The notes beneath the pieces were generated by a model. The model was given only the letters and a program-made list of their open reading frames with translations, had not been told where the DNA came from and did not search any database. The position numbers and the translations under genes are program-made. From Desulfobacteraceae bacterium CG2_30_51_40 (GTDB lineage: Bacteria > Desulfobacterota > DSM-4660 > Desulfatiglandales > Desulfatiglandaceae), in NCBI GenBank assembly GCA_001874005.1, contig MNYJ01000028.1, positions 4,185 through 40,256 of the forward strand: a stretch of 36,072 nucleotides of DNA, given 5' to 3'. The stretch's first letter is position 1, and each line of letters starts with the position of its first letter. Positions 14,877 through 21,683 of this stretch are shown one piece after another.

Positions 14877-15546
14877 CTGGTTCGGCCCTTGAGGAAACGA
14901 CAGCGGACGAGGAAAAAATAATCGGGGTTTCAATATCACCTTCATCAATAAAGGATAGCGTTATTGATACCATCACGGGCAGGGATGCCTCGATGGAATC
15001 CCATCTGTCTGACTCCGTTCCTTTTTCGTCAATATATGAAAGCCGGAAAGAATCAAGGCCGGAGCAAAGCGGCAGGGCGCCATAGTAAGAGCCAGAACCC
15101 CTTGCCGGTATCGGGGATTCTTCCCTGTAAAGGGTAAATCCCTTTCCCTCCTCTTCCGATCTTACAAAATAGCTGATTCTTACAAGACCGAAAACAGGGT
15201 CATCCGGCCTTAGTCTTGCGTGGGAATGGGAAACCAGGGAAAGTCTGTCGGCCCTTCTTCCGTCATCGAGTCTGTCTTCTCCAAGAAAACTTCCATCATT
15301 ACTCTGAATCCCGGAGAGGGCCTTTTTCTCATCCACCGCAGCAGGAATGTAAGCACCCTCAAGGTCATCTCCTATCCTTTCAAGCGCCACCCTGGCGCTG
15401 TCATAAACGGCCGCGATCCTTTCCGAGCCCTCAATGGTCCTTAATGTTATGCTGTAGGAGGCAAACAGAGTGGTAAGCACTACTGCAAGGATGGCAAGGG
15501 CGATCATCATTTCAAGCAGGGTAAAACCCTTTTTCCCCAAGCCCAT
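14854..15546 (-). CDS. gspJ: Type II secretion minor pseudopilin GspJ
   Basis: A 230-residue prepilin: leader MGLGKKG, cleavage before FTLLEMMIALAILAVVLTTL with Glu5, then the beta-rich domain (VYDSARVALERIGDDLEGAY, RLSLVSHS, GLVRISYFV, SFRLSYID) typical of GspJ. It packs with GspI and GspK at the pseudopilus tip. ATG 15546 is the natural start (leader of 7 residues); longer in-frame extensions run into gspI. GAGGTGAGG lies upstream, and the gspI stop is 10 bases before the start. Its 3' end overlaps gspK. Confidence 0.9.
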   Translation of the reverse strand: MGLGKKGFTLLEMMIALAILAVVLTTLFASYSITLRTIEGSERIAAVYDSARVALERIGDDLEGAYIPAAVDEKKALSGIQSNDGSFLGEDRLDDGRRADRLSLVSHSHARLRPDDPVFGLVRISYFVRSEEEGKGFTLYREESPIPARGSGSYYGALPLCSGLDSFRLSYIDEKGTESDRWDSIEASLPVMVSITLSFIDEGDIETPIIFSSSAVVSSRAEPDAKSSEK

Positions 15547-15556
15547 CGTCTTTGCC

Positions 15557-15943
15557 TCACCTCTTCCCTGCGGAGAAAAGATAGGCCCTGAGATCATAGC
15601 CCATTGTGCCGTCCCCCCATGAAACATGAAGGTCAACCCTCTTGAGATGATAGGAGCCTTCAAAGGGGAGACCTGCGGCGGCATCTGCAACAGTGACGGT
15701 CCAGCGGTAGCCCGGAAAATCCTCTCCGAAATCACCGGAATCGGAATTGACCTGCCCCATGGCCTCCATTTCAGACATTTTTTTCTGGGCAAGGAGCGCC
15801 GCGGTGGTGGTAAAGCGAGCTTCGGAAGCTATACCTACCGCCTGGGATTGAAGCGAAAGCGCAGCGGCAAGGGCGGCAGCCATGACGGCCATTGCCGCCA
15901 TCACCTCCAGAAGCGTGAAGGCTGCCTTACTGCATGCGATCAA
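15557..15943 (-). CDS. gspI: Type II secretion minor pseudopilin GspI
   Basis: A 128-residue prepilin starting at TTG 15943, with GAGAGG 6 nt upstream; the leader is MIACSKA and the mature chain AFTLLEVMAAMAVM or FTLLEVM. The residue before the phenylalanine is Ala rather than the usual Gly, a substitution that prepilin peptidases can tolerate. The region after the helix (ASEARFTTTAALLAQKKMSEMEAMG and YRWTVTVADA) fits GspI. A longer frame from TTG 16027 would add 28 residues unlike a prepilin leader and has a poor ribosome-binding site. It lies between gspH and gspJ. Confidence 0.85.
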   Translation of the reverse strand: MIACSKAAFTLLEVMAAMAVMAAALAAALSLQSQAVGIASEARFTTTAALLAQKKMSEMEAMGQVNSDSGDFGEDFPGYRWTVTVADAAAGLPFEGSYHLKRVDLHVSWGDGTMGYDLRAYLFSAGKR

Positions 15944-16057
15944 AGGAGACCTCTCGAAATCTTTTCCGCTTCGGCAGCCCTCGGTGCCGAAGAATCCGGC
16001 TGCCTGGCATCCTGAAAAGGCCCGCAATGGCCCTGTTCCACATTGATACGATGCATC

Positions 16058-16573
16058 TTATCCATCCGTCTCAACATCCATGCGACCCTCGCGGATCTTG
16101 AGTCCCAGAAACGGGCTTATTTCCATTGTAAACTCAACGCCTTGCTCCCCTGAAAGGTGTATCAGGCACGGAAGGGTGTAGCCCTTGGGAGTAAAGGCTA
16201 CGGAGACCTCACCCTCCCATTTCTTTCCCTCTGATTTTATCCATATATCTTGTATCCTGACGGAGCCGGGGAGATGGAAAGCGTCGTTTTTTGCCATTGT
16301 AAGTTCATCAGGCGCCATGGAATCCATCGTGATCCAGCAGGTGTTTTTTTCGAGGTCAAGGTTCATGCGCGCTGTCTCCTGGGCCTCAAAGGCTTGATTT
16401 CTGGCCTCTTTCAGATAGTGATAAAGTCTTCTTACGGATGCCTTGAGTGGATCGGAAATGATGGAGTCCCTGAAGCGGGGAAAGGCCATGGAAAACATAA
16501 CCGCCGCTAGAACGAAAACCACCAGAAGCTCAAGCAGGGTAAAACCCCTGTGCCAGGTTCCCTCATCCTTCAA
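16058..16573 (-). CDS. gspH: Type II secretion minor pseudopilin GspH
   Basis: A 171-residue prepilin: leader MKDEGTWHRG, then FTLLELLVVFVLAAVMFSMAF with Glu5. The following RRLYHYLKEARNQAFEAQ helix and beta-rich part (NLDLEKNTCWITM, SVAFTPKGYTLPCLIHL) match GspH/FimT. The start is TTG at 16573, with GAGGTG at a good distance. It begins 10 bases downstream of the gspG stop codon. Confidence 0.88.
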   Translation of the reverse strand: MKDEGTWHRGFTLLELLVVFVLAAVMFSMAFPRFRDSIISDPLKASVRRLYHYLKEARNQAFEAQETARMNLDLEKNTCWITMDSMAPDELTMAKNDAFHLPGSVRIQDIWIKSEGKKWEGEVSVAFTPKGYTLPCLIHLSGEQGVEFTMEISPFLGLKIREGRMDVETDG

Positions 16574-16583
16574 TGCCGCACCT

Positions 16584-17033
16584 CTATTCTGTCTCCCAAC
16601 TGTTTATGTCCGCCCCGATCCCTTCTCCGCCGGGCTGTCCGTCTGCGCTGTAAGACATTATGTCGAATTCTCCGTGAAGGCCGGGAGAGAGATATATGTA
16701 TTCATTCCCCCAGGGGTCCTTGGGAATTTTTCCTTTCTCAAGATAGCCTCCCTCCCTCCATTTTTTGGGAAGCGACCCCACGGTAGGGGCCTCAACAAGG
16801 GCCTGCAGGCCCTGCTCGGTCGTGGGATAAAGGCCGTTATCAAGCTTGTATAGCTTCAGGGCCGTTTCGATGCTCTCCATCTGGACCCTTGCCTTCATTC
16901 GCCTTGCCTCTTCCGGTCTTCCCATTATCCGTGGAACGATAAGCCCTGCAAGGATCCCCAGGATCACTATGACAACCATCAGCTCAATTAGTGTAAACCC
17001 GTTATCTGTCTTTCTCATCCCTATCTGCATCAT
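16584..17033 (-). CDS. gspG: Type II secretion major pseudopilin GspG
   Basis: A 149-residue major pseudopilin. Leader [12 protein letters not shown], cleavage before [20 protein letters not shown] with Glu5, then the conserved [52 protein letters not shown] and C-terminal [12 protein letters not shown]. These are diagnostic of GspG, whose calcium-binding loop lies in the C-terminal region. It builds the body of the pseudopilus in the periplasm. GGGAG precedes tandem ATG codons (17033 and 17030). Confidence 0.95.
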   Translation of the reverse strand: MMQIGMRKTDNGFTLIELMVVIVILGILAGLIVPRIMGRPEEARRMKARVQMESIETALKLYKLDNGLYPTTEQGLQALVEAPTVGSLPKKWREGGYLEKGKIPKDPWGNEYIYLSPGLHGEFDIMSYSADGQPGGEGIGADINSWETE

Positions 17034-17090
17034 TCATCTCCCGACACTCTCTCCCAAGACCCTGCAATACTGGTTTTATCTGATCCGGCC

Positions 17091-18317
17091 TCATCTGATC
17101 ATCCTGCTCATCTCAAAGATAGGAAGCAAAATGGAGATCACTATGAAACCCACAAGAAGTCCCATCATCAGGATCATTACCGGCTCAAGGAGAGACGTGA
17201 AGGCGATAGTCTGCGATTCCGCCTCTCTCTCATAGGTGAGCGCGATCCTGTCGAGCATCTTTTCCAGATCTCCGCTCTTTTCGCCTACCGCTATCATCTG
17301 CAGCACTATGGGAGGAAACCATTCATTTTGCGAAAGAGAACCTGAAAGGCTTCTTCCGGCCCTGATGTCCTCAGCCGCCTCATCAATTGAATGTTTGAAA
17401 ATTTCATTGTCGAGCACGCTTCTGACTATGCCGAGCGCGGGTATAAGCTGAACACCTCCCGCGAGCAATGTGGCAAGGGTCCTGCCAAATCTGGCAAGAA
17501 GTATCCTGTGATATACTCCTCCCACGACAGGCAATGAAAGCCTGATCCTGTCCCAGAGTCTTTTTCCCCTCGCAGTGTTCTTCAGGCGCCCGAACAGGGC
17601 AGCAGCTCCCGCCATACACAGCAAGACAATCCACCAGTAGGACTGGAGAAAAGAGCTTGCGGCAATAAGGGCGGTTGTCGTCGGTGGAAGAGCCCTTCGC
17701 ATCTCCGTAAAGATGGATGTAATATTTGGCACAATAAAGGCCAGAAGGAAGAATACCACGATCAGTCCTACAAAGGACATGAAAACGGGATAGGCAAGGA
17801 CGGCCCTCAATCTGTTTCTAAGGGTCTGCCTTTGTTCCATCAGATCGGAGAGGCGGTCCAGAACAAGATCAAGCGATCCTGAGGCTTCTCCGGCCTCCAC
17901 CATGCTCACGTACATGGGAGAAAAGAGTCTCGGGTGCCGTGCAAGCGCCGGCGCCAGTGCCGCTCCCTCGTTTATGGCATCCTTTACCTGTGCCATTACC
18001 CTCTTAAGGGAAGGGTTTCCGGTTTGACCGATGATAGCCTCCAGACAGCCTATAAGCGGAACGCCGGCGCCAAGCAGTATGGAGAGTTGCCTTGTTGCCA
18101 TTGCAAGCTCGGAGACCTTCACCCTCTGGAAGATTTTTGTAAAGGGAATCCTTCCAGAGAAATCTCCGCCCGCCCTGAGGAGGGCCTCCCCTACCTCAAC
18201 AGGGAAAATACCGGTATCTCTGAGCCGCTGTCTTGCGGCAAGAGGACTGTCGGCATCAATCAGGCCGGATGATTTCCTGCCCGATGCATCAAGCGCCGTA
18301 TATTCATAAACCGGCAT
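17091..18317 (-). CDS. gspF: Type II secretion inner-membrane platform protein GspF
   Basis: A 408-residue protein with two T2SSF (PilC-like) domains: N-terminal MPVYEYTALDASGRKSSG, cytoplasmic helical bundles containing LSILLGAGVPLIGCLEAI and TLLAGGVQLIPALGIV, and three membrane spans, including SFVGLIVVFFLLAFIVPNI and the C-terminal PVMILMMGLLVGFIVISILL. GspF couples the GspE ATPase to pseudopilus assembly. It overlaps the upstream HAD gene by 14 bases and is 57 bases before gspG. GspE and GspD are not in this window. Confidence 0.93.
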   Translation of the reverse strand: MPVYEYTALDASGRKSSGLIDADSPLAARQRLRDTGIFPVEVGEALLRAGGDFSGRIPFTKIFQRVKVSELAMATRQLSILLGAGVPLIGCLEAIIGQTGNPSLKRVMAQVKDAINEGAALAPALARHPRLFSPMYVSMVEAGEASGSLDLVLDRLSDLMEQRQTLRNRLRAVLAYPVFMSFVGLIVVFFLLAFIVPNITSIFTEMRRALPPTTTALIAASSFLQSYWWIVLLCMAGAAALFGRLKNTARGKRLWDRIRLSLPVVGGVYHRILLARFGRTLATLLAGGVQLIPALGIVRSVLDNEIFKHSIDEAAEDIRAGRSLSGSLSQNEWFPPIVLQMIAVGEKSGDLEKMLDRIALTYEREAESQTIAFTSLLEPVMILMMGLLVGFIVISILLPIFEMSRMIR

Positions 18318-18987
18318 TATCTCTCCCTTGTGAGATTATTCCGCAGCCGGGATTACCTGCAAGATTCCCTGTTATCTTCAATAGCTCAAGGAGGTTTTGG
18401 ACATGATAATCCGCATCAAGCGCACTATTTCTGAAAGACACAAAGGGAACCCCCGCAGCCCTTGAGCAGGCCTGATCAATTTCCGAATCACCCACATAGA
18501 TGGCCTTTTCAGGTGGGATGCGAAAAAGCCCTGTTATCTTTAAGAGACACTCGGGGTCCGGCTTGGGGCGGACAACATCGAGAGAAGACACAACTGCGTC
18601 GAAAAAACCGGTTAGGTTGTGGGTCTCAAGCACCTGGCCAATGGTATTGCTTCTATTGGTTGCAACAGCAAGTCTATAACAGGGTTTAAGCCGGGTCAAA
18701 AGCTCCCTCAGACCGGGCTCCGGGATCATGTCCCTTATAAAGGGAGTGTAGTCCACATCAAATCTGTAACGCAGCGCCTCCTCCATAAATGGGGTTCCCT
18801 TGAAGATGTGTCTGACGGAAGAATCCGCCGTCTGCATGTGGACATAGGCGATATCATCCTCGCACATGGGAGGGAGACCGAAATGATCGAGGAGGTGATT
18901 GTAAAAATTTATGTTTGCGCCTCTGGAGTCAAACATCACTCCGTCGCAGTCAAAGATTACCGCCGAGTTATGATTTTCCCTGGTCAT
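18304..18987 (-). CDS. HAD-family hydrolase (phosphoglycolate phosphatase-like)
   Basis: A 227-residue protein with all HAD motifs: motif I IFDCDGVMFDS (nucleophile Asp and acid Asp), motif II ATNRSN, motif III Lys in RPKPDPECL and motif IV YVGDSEID, with a helical cap between motifs I and II (Gph/PpaX type). Such enzymes hydrolyse small phosphate esters; the substrate is not predictable. The ATG at 18987 has AAGGA upstream. It overlaps gspF by 14 bases and so heads the pseudopilin transcript, but no functional link with secretion is known to me. Confidence 0.85.
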   Translation of the reverse strand: MTRENHNSAVIFDCDGVMFDSRGANINFYNHLLDHFGLPPMCEDDIAYVHMQTADSSVRHIFKGTPFMEEALRYRFDVDYTPFIRDMIPEPGLRELLTRLKPCYRLAVATNRSNTIGQVLETHNLTGFFDAVVSSLDVVRPKPDPECLLKITGLFRIPPEKAIYVGDSEIDQACSRAAGVPFVSFRNSALDADYHVQNLLELLKITGNLAGNPGCGIISQGRDNAGL

Positions 18988-19118
18988 TCTGAAGGTTCCT
19001 TATCCGTTATGATTTCCCACTCAGTTTATGAAAGGATGAGGAAAGAGTCAATCTCTCAAGCCCGCAAGATGCTGATTGGAGAGTTCATCACATTGAAGGG
19101 GGGGCGCAAAAAGCATTT

Positions 19119-19259
19119 CATATGAAAATGCCCCTTGCCTTTATCCCTCCCCCTTTACCGTCGAAACGTCGGGGTACGGCGGCATTATTCCCTCCCCCCT
19201 CGACGGGAGGGAGGGGTGGGGGTGATTTTCATGCTTCGTTGTGCCCTATTCGGGCATGG
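19119..19259 (-). repeat. Repeat family A, copy 3 (enlarged)
   Basis: Reverse orientation: CATATGAAAATGCCCC at the left, CGACGGGAGGGAGG in the centre, GTGGGGGTGATTTTCAT, GCTTCGTTG and the hairpin TGCCCTATTCGGGCA at the right. The centre carries an extra TTTACCGTCGAAACGTCGGG segment also present in the partial copy at 26447. It lies in a 434-bp gap (18988-19421) with no convincing gene. Confidence 0.75.
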
Positions 19260-19379
19260 GGGTTAGTAAGGAGACATTTTCATGGCGGGAGGCGACAGAG
19301 ACTTCCTGCCTTTGGCGTTTGGCCGGAAGTCTTGTCGTGGTTACAAGGAGATATCAACAAGGGGCAGGACGCTATCAGC

Positions 19380-19412
19380 CGGCCGGGAGCTGACTATTGA
19401 AGTACCCGGCCG
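19380..19412 (-). terminator. Hairpin after the qrc operon
   Basis: A perfect 8-bp stem, CGGCCGGG (19380-19387) with CCCGGCCG (19405-19412) and a 17-nt loop, starts 9 bases after the stop codon of the last gene of the qrc transcript. There is no U-tract, so it may protect the 3' end rather than terminate by itself. Confidence 0.4.
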
Positions 19413-19421
19413 CGCCCTCAG

Positions 19422-19586
19422 CTAGTGATCAAAATGCCTCTCTCTAAGGATACCTAATATCTGTAGAACCGTCTTTATGGCCACCACATGGACGCCCACC
19501 CCGATAATCAGGAGGGCCAGGTAAAGAAGCCCCAGGAAGATATAGTGATCCGCACTCCACTGCCATTCAAATACAAAGGGAAACAT
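19422..19586 (-). CDS. Small single-span membrane protein of the qrc operon (54 residues)
   Basis: ATG 19586 is preceded by GAGGAG (8-nt gap) and opens a frame to TAG 19422-19424. The product starts MFPFVFEWQWSADHYIF, continues with one membrane span (about 16-37: IFLGLLYLALLIIGVGVHVV) and ends in a short charged tail, LGILRERHFDH. It begins 32 bases after the qrcD stop on the same strand, with no promoter visible between. Small one-span subunits accompany other NrfD-type redox complexes (for example HmcD of the Hmc complex), so an accessory subunit of Qrc is a reasonable inference. It would be missed by gene callers with a 60-residue cut-off. Confidence 0.75.
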   Translation of the reverse strand: MFPFVFEWQWSADHYIFLGLLYLALLIIGVGVHVVAIKTVLQILGILRERHFDH

Positions 19587-19618
19587 AAAAGCACTCCTCT
19601 CAAAAGATGGCTGCCCGT

Positions 19619-20857
19619 TTACTTTGTCGCGGCATTAAGTTCCCTCTCCTTGGGGAAGATCGGCAGATACCTGTAGGACAGGGAAAAAAGAAGGAAACCA
19701 TATCCTATTACCGCAACCGAGACGCCCCACTCCTGCCATGTAGGAAGGTAACTCACGAACTTGTCGAACGGCATGACGGGGATAGCCAGGGAAACGATGG
19801 TAAAGGTGAATCTGTTGAGCACGATGCCGATGCAGTTCATGAGGCAGCCCGTGATAAGCCAGCCTTCACTCTTCCTGGCGCTAGGCGTAATCAGGATAAT
19901 TGCAGGCACCACACCGAACACGAGGATCTCCAAGACAAGGAGCCACACGCCGTAAGGGCCTTCTTTGAAGAAATCCATAAAGGATAGGCCGGCCCTCGGA
20001 ACATTACCAAATACCCACACAAGGGTGTCAATGATCTTGAGCACAACATAGAAGCACAAGAGAGAACCCGATATCTTCGCCAGGGTCTGAAAGGCCTTTT
20101 CAGGGACCAGGTGCTTTCTTGCTATCTTCTCTGTGAGCTTTGTGCAGAGGATGGTAAATGAGGGCCCCGCGGCCATAGCCGAAAGGATGAAGAGGAAGAA
20201 TGTCCAGGGCCAGACATAGAACCCCCCCCTTATATCAAAGGGCCTCGCATACATTACCCCGAAAAGCCCTCCGAGGGAGCCCTGGTGAAAAAAGGACAGA
20301 AAGGCTCCTGTCGCTGCAAAGACCGCCATTATTCCGTGCAGGTTTTCTCCGGCAAGTCTCAGGGTTCTTACCTTCTTGATCTCCCTGTTTTCAAGGATTA
20401 TCGGCAGATACTCGATGGCAAGGACTCCAAGGTAGCAGGTTATGCAGAAAGACACCTCCGCCAGCATCGAATGCACATTAACATGCCAGAAAATGAACCA
20501 TCCCCTTATCGGCTGACCTATGTCTATCCCAAGCATGGCGACCGCGCCTGAGTAGCAGATAAACCCTATGATGACGGCCGCGTTGATTATGTCCTTTAAT
20601 TCCTTCTTTCCTATAATGTAAGTCAGAAAGCCGGTGAAAAAGGCCCCAGCCCCAAGAGCGATGATGGCCAGGTCAACAACGATCCACACCGCGAAGGCAA
20701 AGTAATCGGACATGTTGGTCTGGTTGAGGCCCACCAAGAGACAGAGGGCGGCCGATACCGCGCCCCAGAGAAGAAGGGCTATCCACGGCAGTGTCCAAAA
20801 AAAGAAGACCTTCGGGGAGCACCTCTTTACGCCTTCTGGAATGAGTGCAGAGTCCAT
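19619..20857 (-). CDS. qrcD: Menaquinone reductase Qrc, integral membrane subunit QrcD (NrfD family)
   Basis: A 412-residue protein with about ten hydrophobic helices, of the NrfD/PsrC family, which binds the quinone and anchors the periplasmic subunits. Recognisable parts are HVNVHSMLAEVSFCITCYLGVLAIEY (acidic Glu in the quinone-site helix), NLHGIMAVFAATGAFLSFFHQGSLG and RGGFYVWPWTFFLFIL. ATG 20857 has GGAGGG 6 nt upstream; a TTG directly before it is less likely. It follows qrcC by 17 bases. In Qrc of Desulfovibrio this subunit takes part in charge separation when menaquinone is reduced; the function here is inferred from full operon synteny. Confidence 0.88.
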   Translation of the reverse strand: MDSALIPEGVKRCSPKVFFFWTLPWIALLLWGAVSAALCLLVGLNQTNMSDYFAFAVWIVVDLAIIALGAGAFFTGFLTYIIGKKELKDIINAAVIIGFICYSGAVAMLGIDIGQPIRGWFIFWHVNVHSMLAEVSFCITCYLGVLAIEYLPIILENREIKKVRTLRLAGENLHGIMAVFAATGAFLSFFHQGSLGGLFGVMYARPFDIRGGFYVWPWTFFLFILSAMAAGPSFTILCTKLTEKIARKHLVPEKAFQTLAKISGSLLCFYVVLKIIDTLVWVFGNVPRAGLSFMDFFKEGPYGVWLLVLEILVFGVVPAIILITPSARKSEGWLITGCLMNCIGIVLNRFTFTIVSLAIPVMPFDKFVSYLPTWQEWGVSVAVIGYGFLLFSLSYRYLPIFPKERELNAATK

Positions 20858-20874
20858 CAATATCCCTCCATTTC

Positions 20875-21669
20875 CTAGCCGGCTTTTACCGTTGATACAG
20901 GTTTGAATTCACCAGGCAGATAGTTGTCGCCGAGTTTCCTTACCCAGTCCTTTGTGGAGAGGTAGTAAACCTTAGGTTCCGTGCCCAGTCTCTCAAGCAG
21001 CCTGAACGCGTAAGGACTCTTCGCGAGTCTTGAGACTTTGTGCTCGGGATTTTTCAAATCACCGAATGTTATAGCCTGGGCAGGGCAGGCCTCGGTGCAG
21101 GCAGTGATATACTCGCCTTCCTCCAGCTCCCTTCTGTCCTCGGTGTATGCCTGGGTCTTCGCCCTCATGAGACGGTGATGACAAAAGGTGCATTTCTCAA
21201 CCACACCACGCATCCTTGGCGATACCTCCGGGGAGAGATAGCGCTCAATCCCTTTCCCTTTGGGAAAGTATCCGTCCCACCAGTTGAATGTCCTGGCGTG
21301 ATACGGGCAGGCCGCCATGCAGTATCTGCATCCGATGCACCTGGTGTAGATCTGGCTTACTATGCCCGTATGCGGATCTGTTTCAGTTGCGGTTGCAGGA
21401 CACACAGACACGCACGGCGTATGGTGATCGCAGTGCATACATGGCCTTGGGAAATAAGATACCTCCGTGTAGGGGAAATCCTTTCCGTTAGTGACCTTGT
21501 AAAGCCTCATCCACGTTATACTCCGCTGCTTGTCCGACTCATCCGGCCTGACAGCCAGGTTGTTTTCTGCGGCACAGGCAACCATACAGGTCCCACAGCC
21601 TGTGCATTTGTCCAGATCAATCACCATCCCATAGCTGTTGCCTTTTGCCGGACCATGCTTCTTTTCCAT
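20875..21669 (-). CDS. qrcC: Menaquinone reductase Qrc, iron-sulfur subunit QrcC
   Basis: A 264-residue ferredoxin-like subunit with four cysteine clusters: Cys22/25/28/32 (CTGCGTCMVAC), Cys77/80/86/90, Cys111/114/117/121 (CIGCRYCMAACP) and Cys160/163/191/195. They form the electron wire between the heme/pterin-type subunits and the membrane quinone site. No Tat signal is seen; such subunits are usually exported with the Tat-bearing partner. ATG 21669 follows GAGGT and lies 14 bases after qrcB. The order A-B-C-D is that known for qrc. Confidence 0.9.
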   Translation of the reverse strand: MEKKHGPAKGNSYGMVIDLDKCTGCGTCMVACAAENNLAVRPDESDKQRSITWMRLYKVTNGKDFPYTEVSYFPRPCMHCDHHTPCVSVCPATATETDPHTGIVSQIYTRCIGCRYCMAACPYHARTFNWWDGYFPKGKGIERYLSPEVSPRMRGVVEKCTFCHHRLMRAKTQAYTEDRRELEEGEYITACTEACPAQAITFGDLKNPEHKVSRLAKSPYAFRLLERLGTEPKVYYLSTKDWVRKLGDNYLPGEFKPVSTVKAG

Positions 21670-21683
21670 GATCTACCTCGTAA

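Noticed and set aside
15944-16027. Longer GspI starting at 16027
   Set aside because: It would add 28 residues with two cysteines and no prepilin leader character, with a poor ribosome-binding site; TTG 15943 has GAGAGG 6 nt upstream and a normal short leader.
18619-19125. Long plus-strand frame antisense to the HAD gene
   Set aside because: It is mostly a shadow of the HAD gene, with no ribosome-binding site, and it ends inside a repeat.
19282-19425. Plus-strand frame of 47 codons with AAGGAG and ATG between family A copy 3 and the qrc small gene
   Set aside because: Its 3' part is the CCGGCCGGG hairpin that follows the qrc operon, its last bases overlap the stop of the small qrc gene on the opposite strand, and the predicted peptide has low-complexity, non-protein-like composition.
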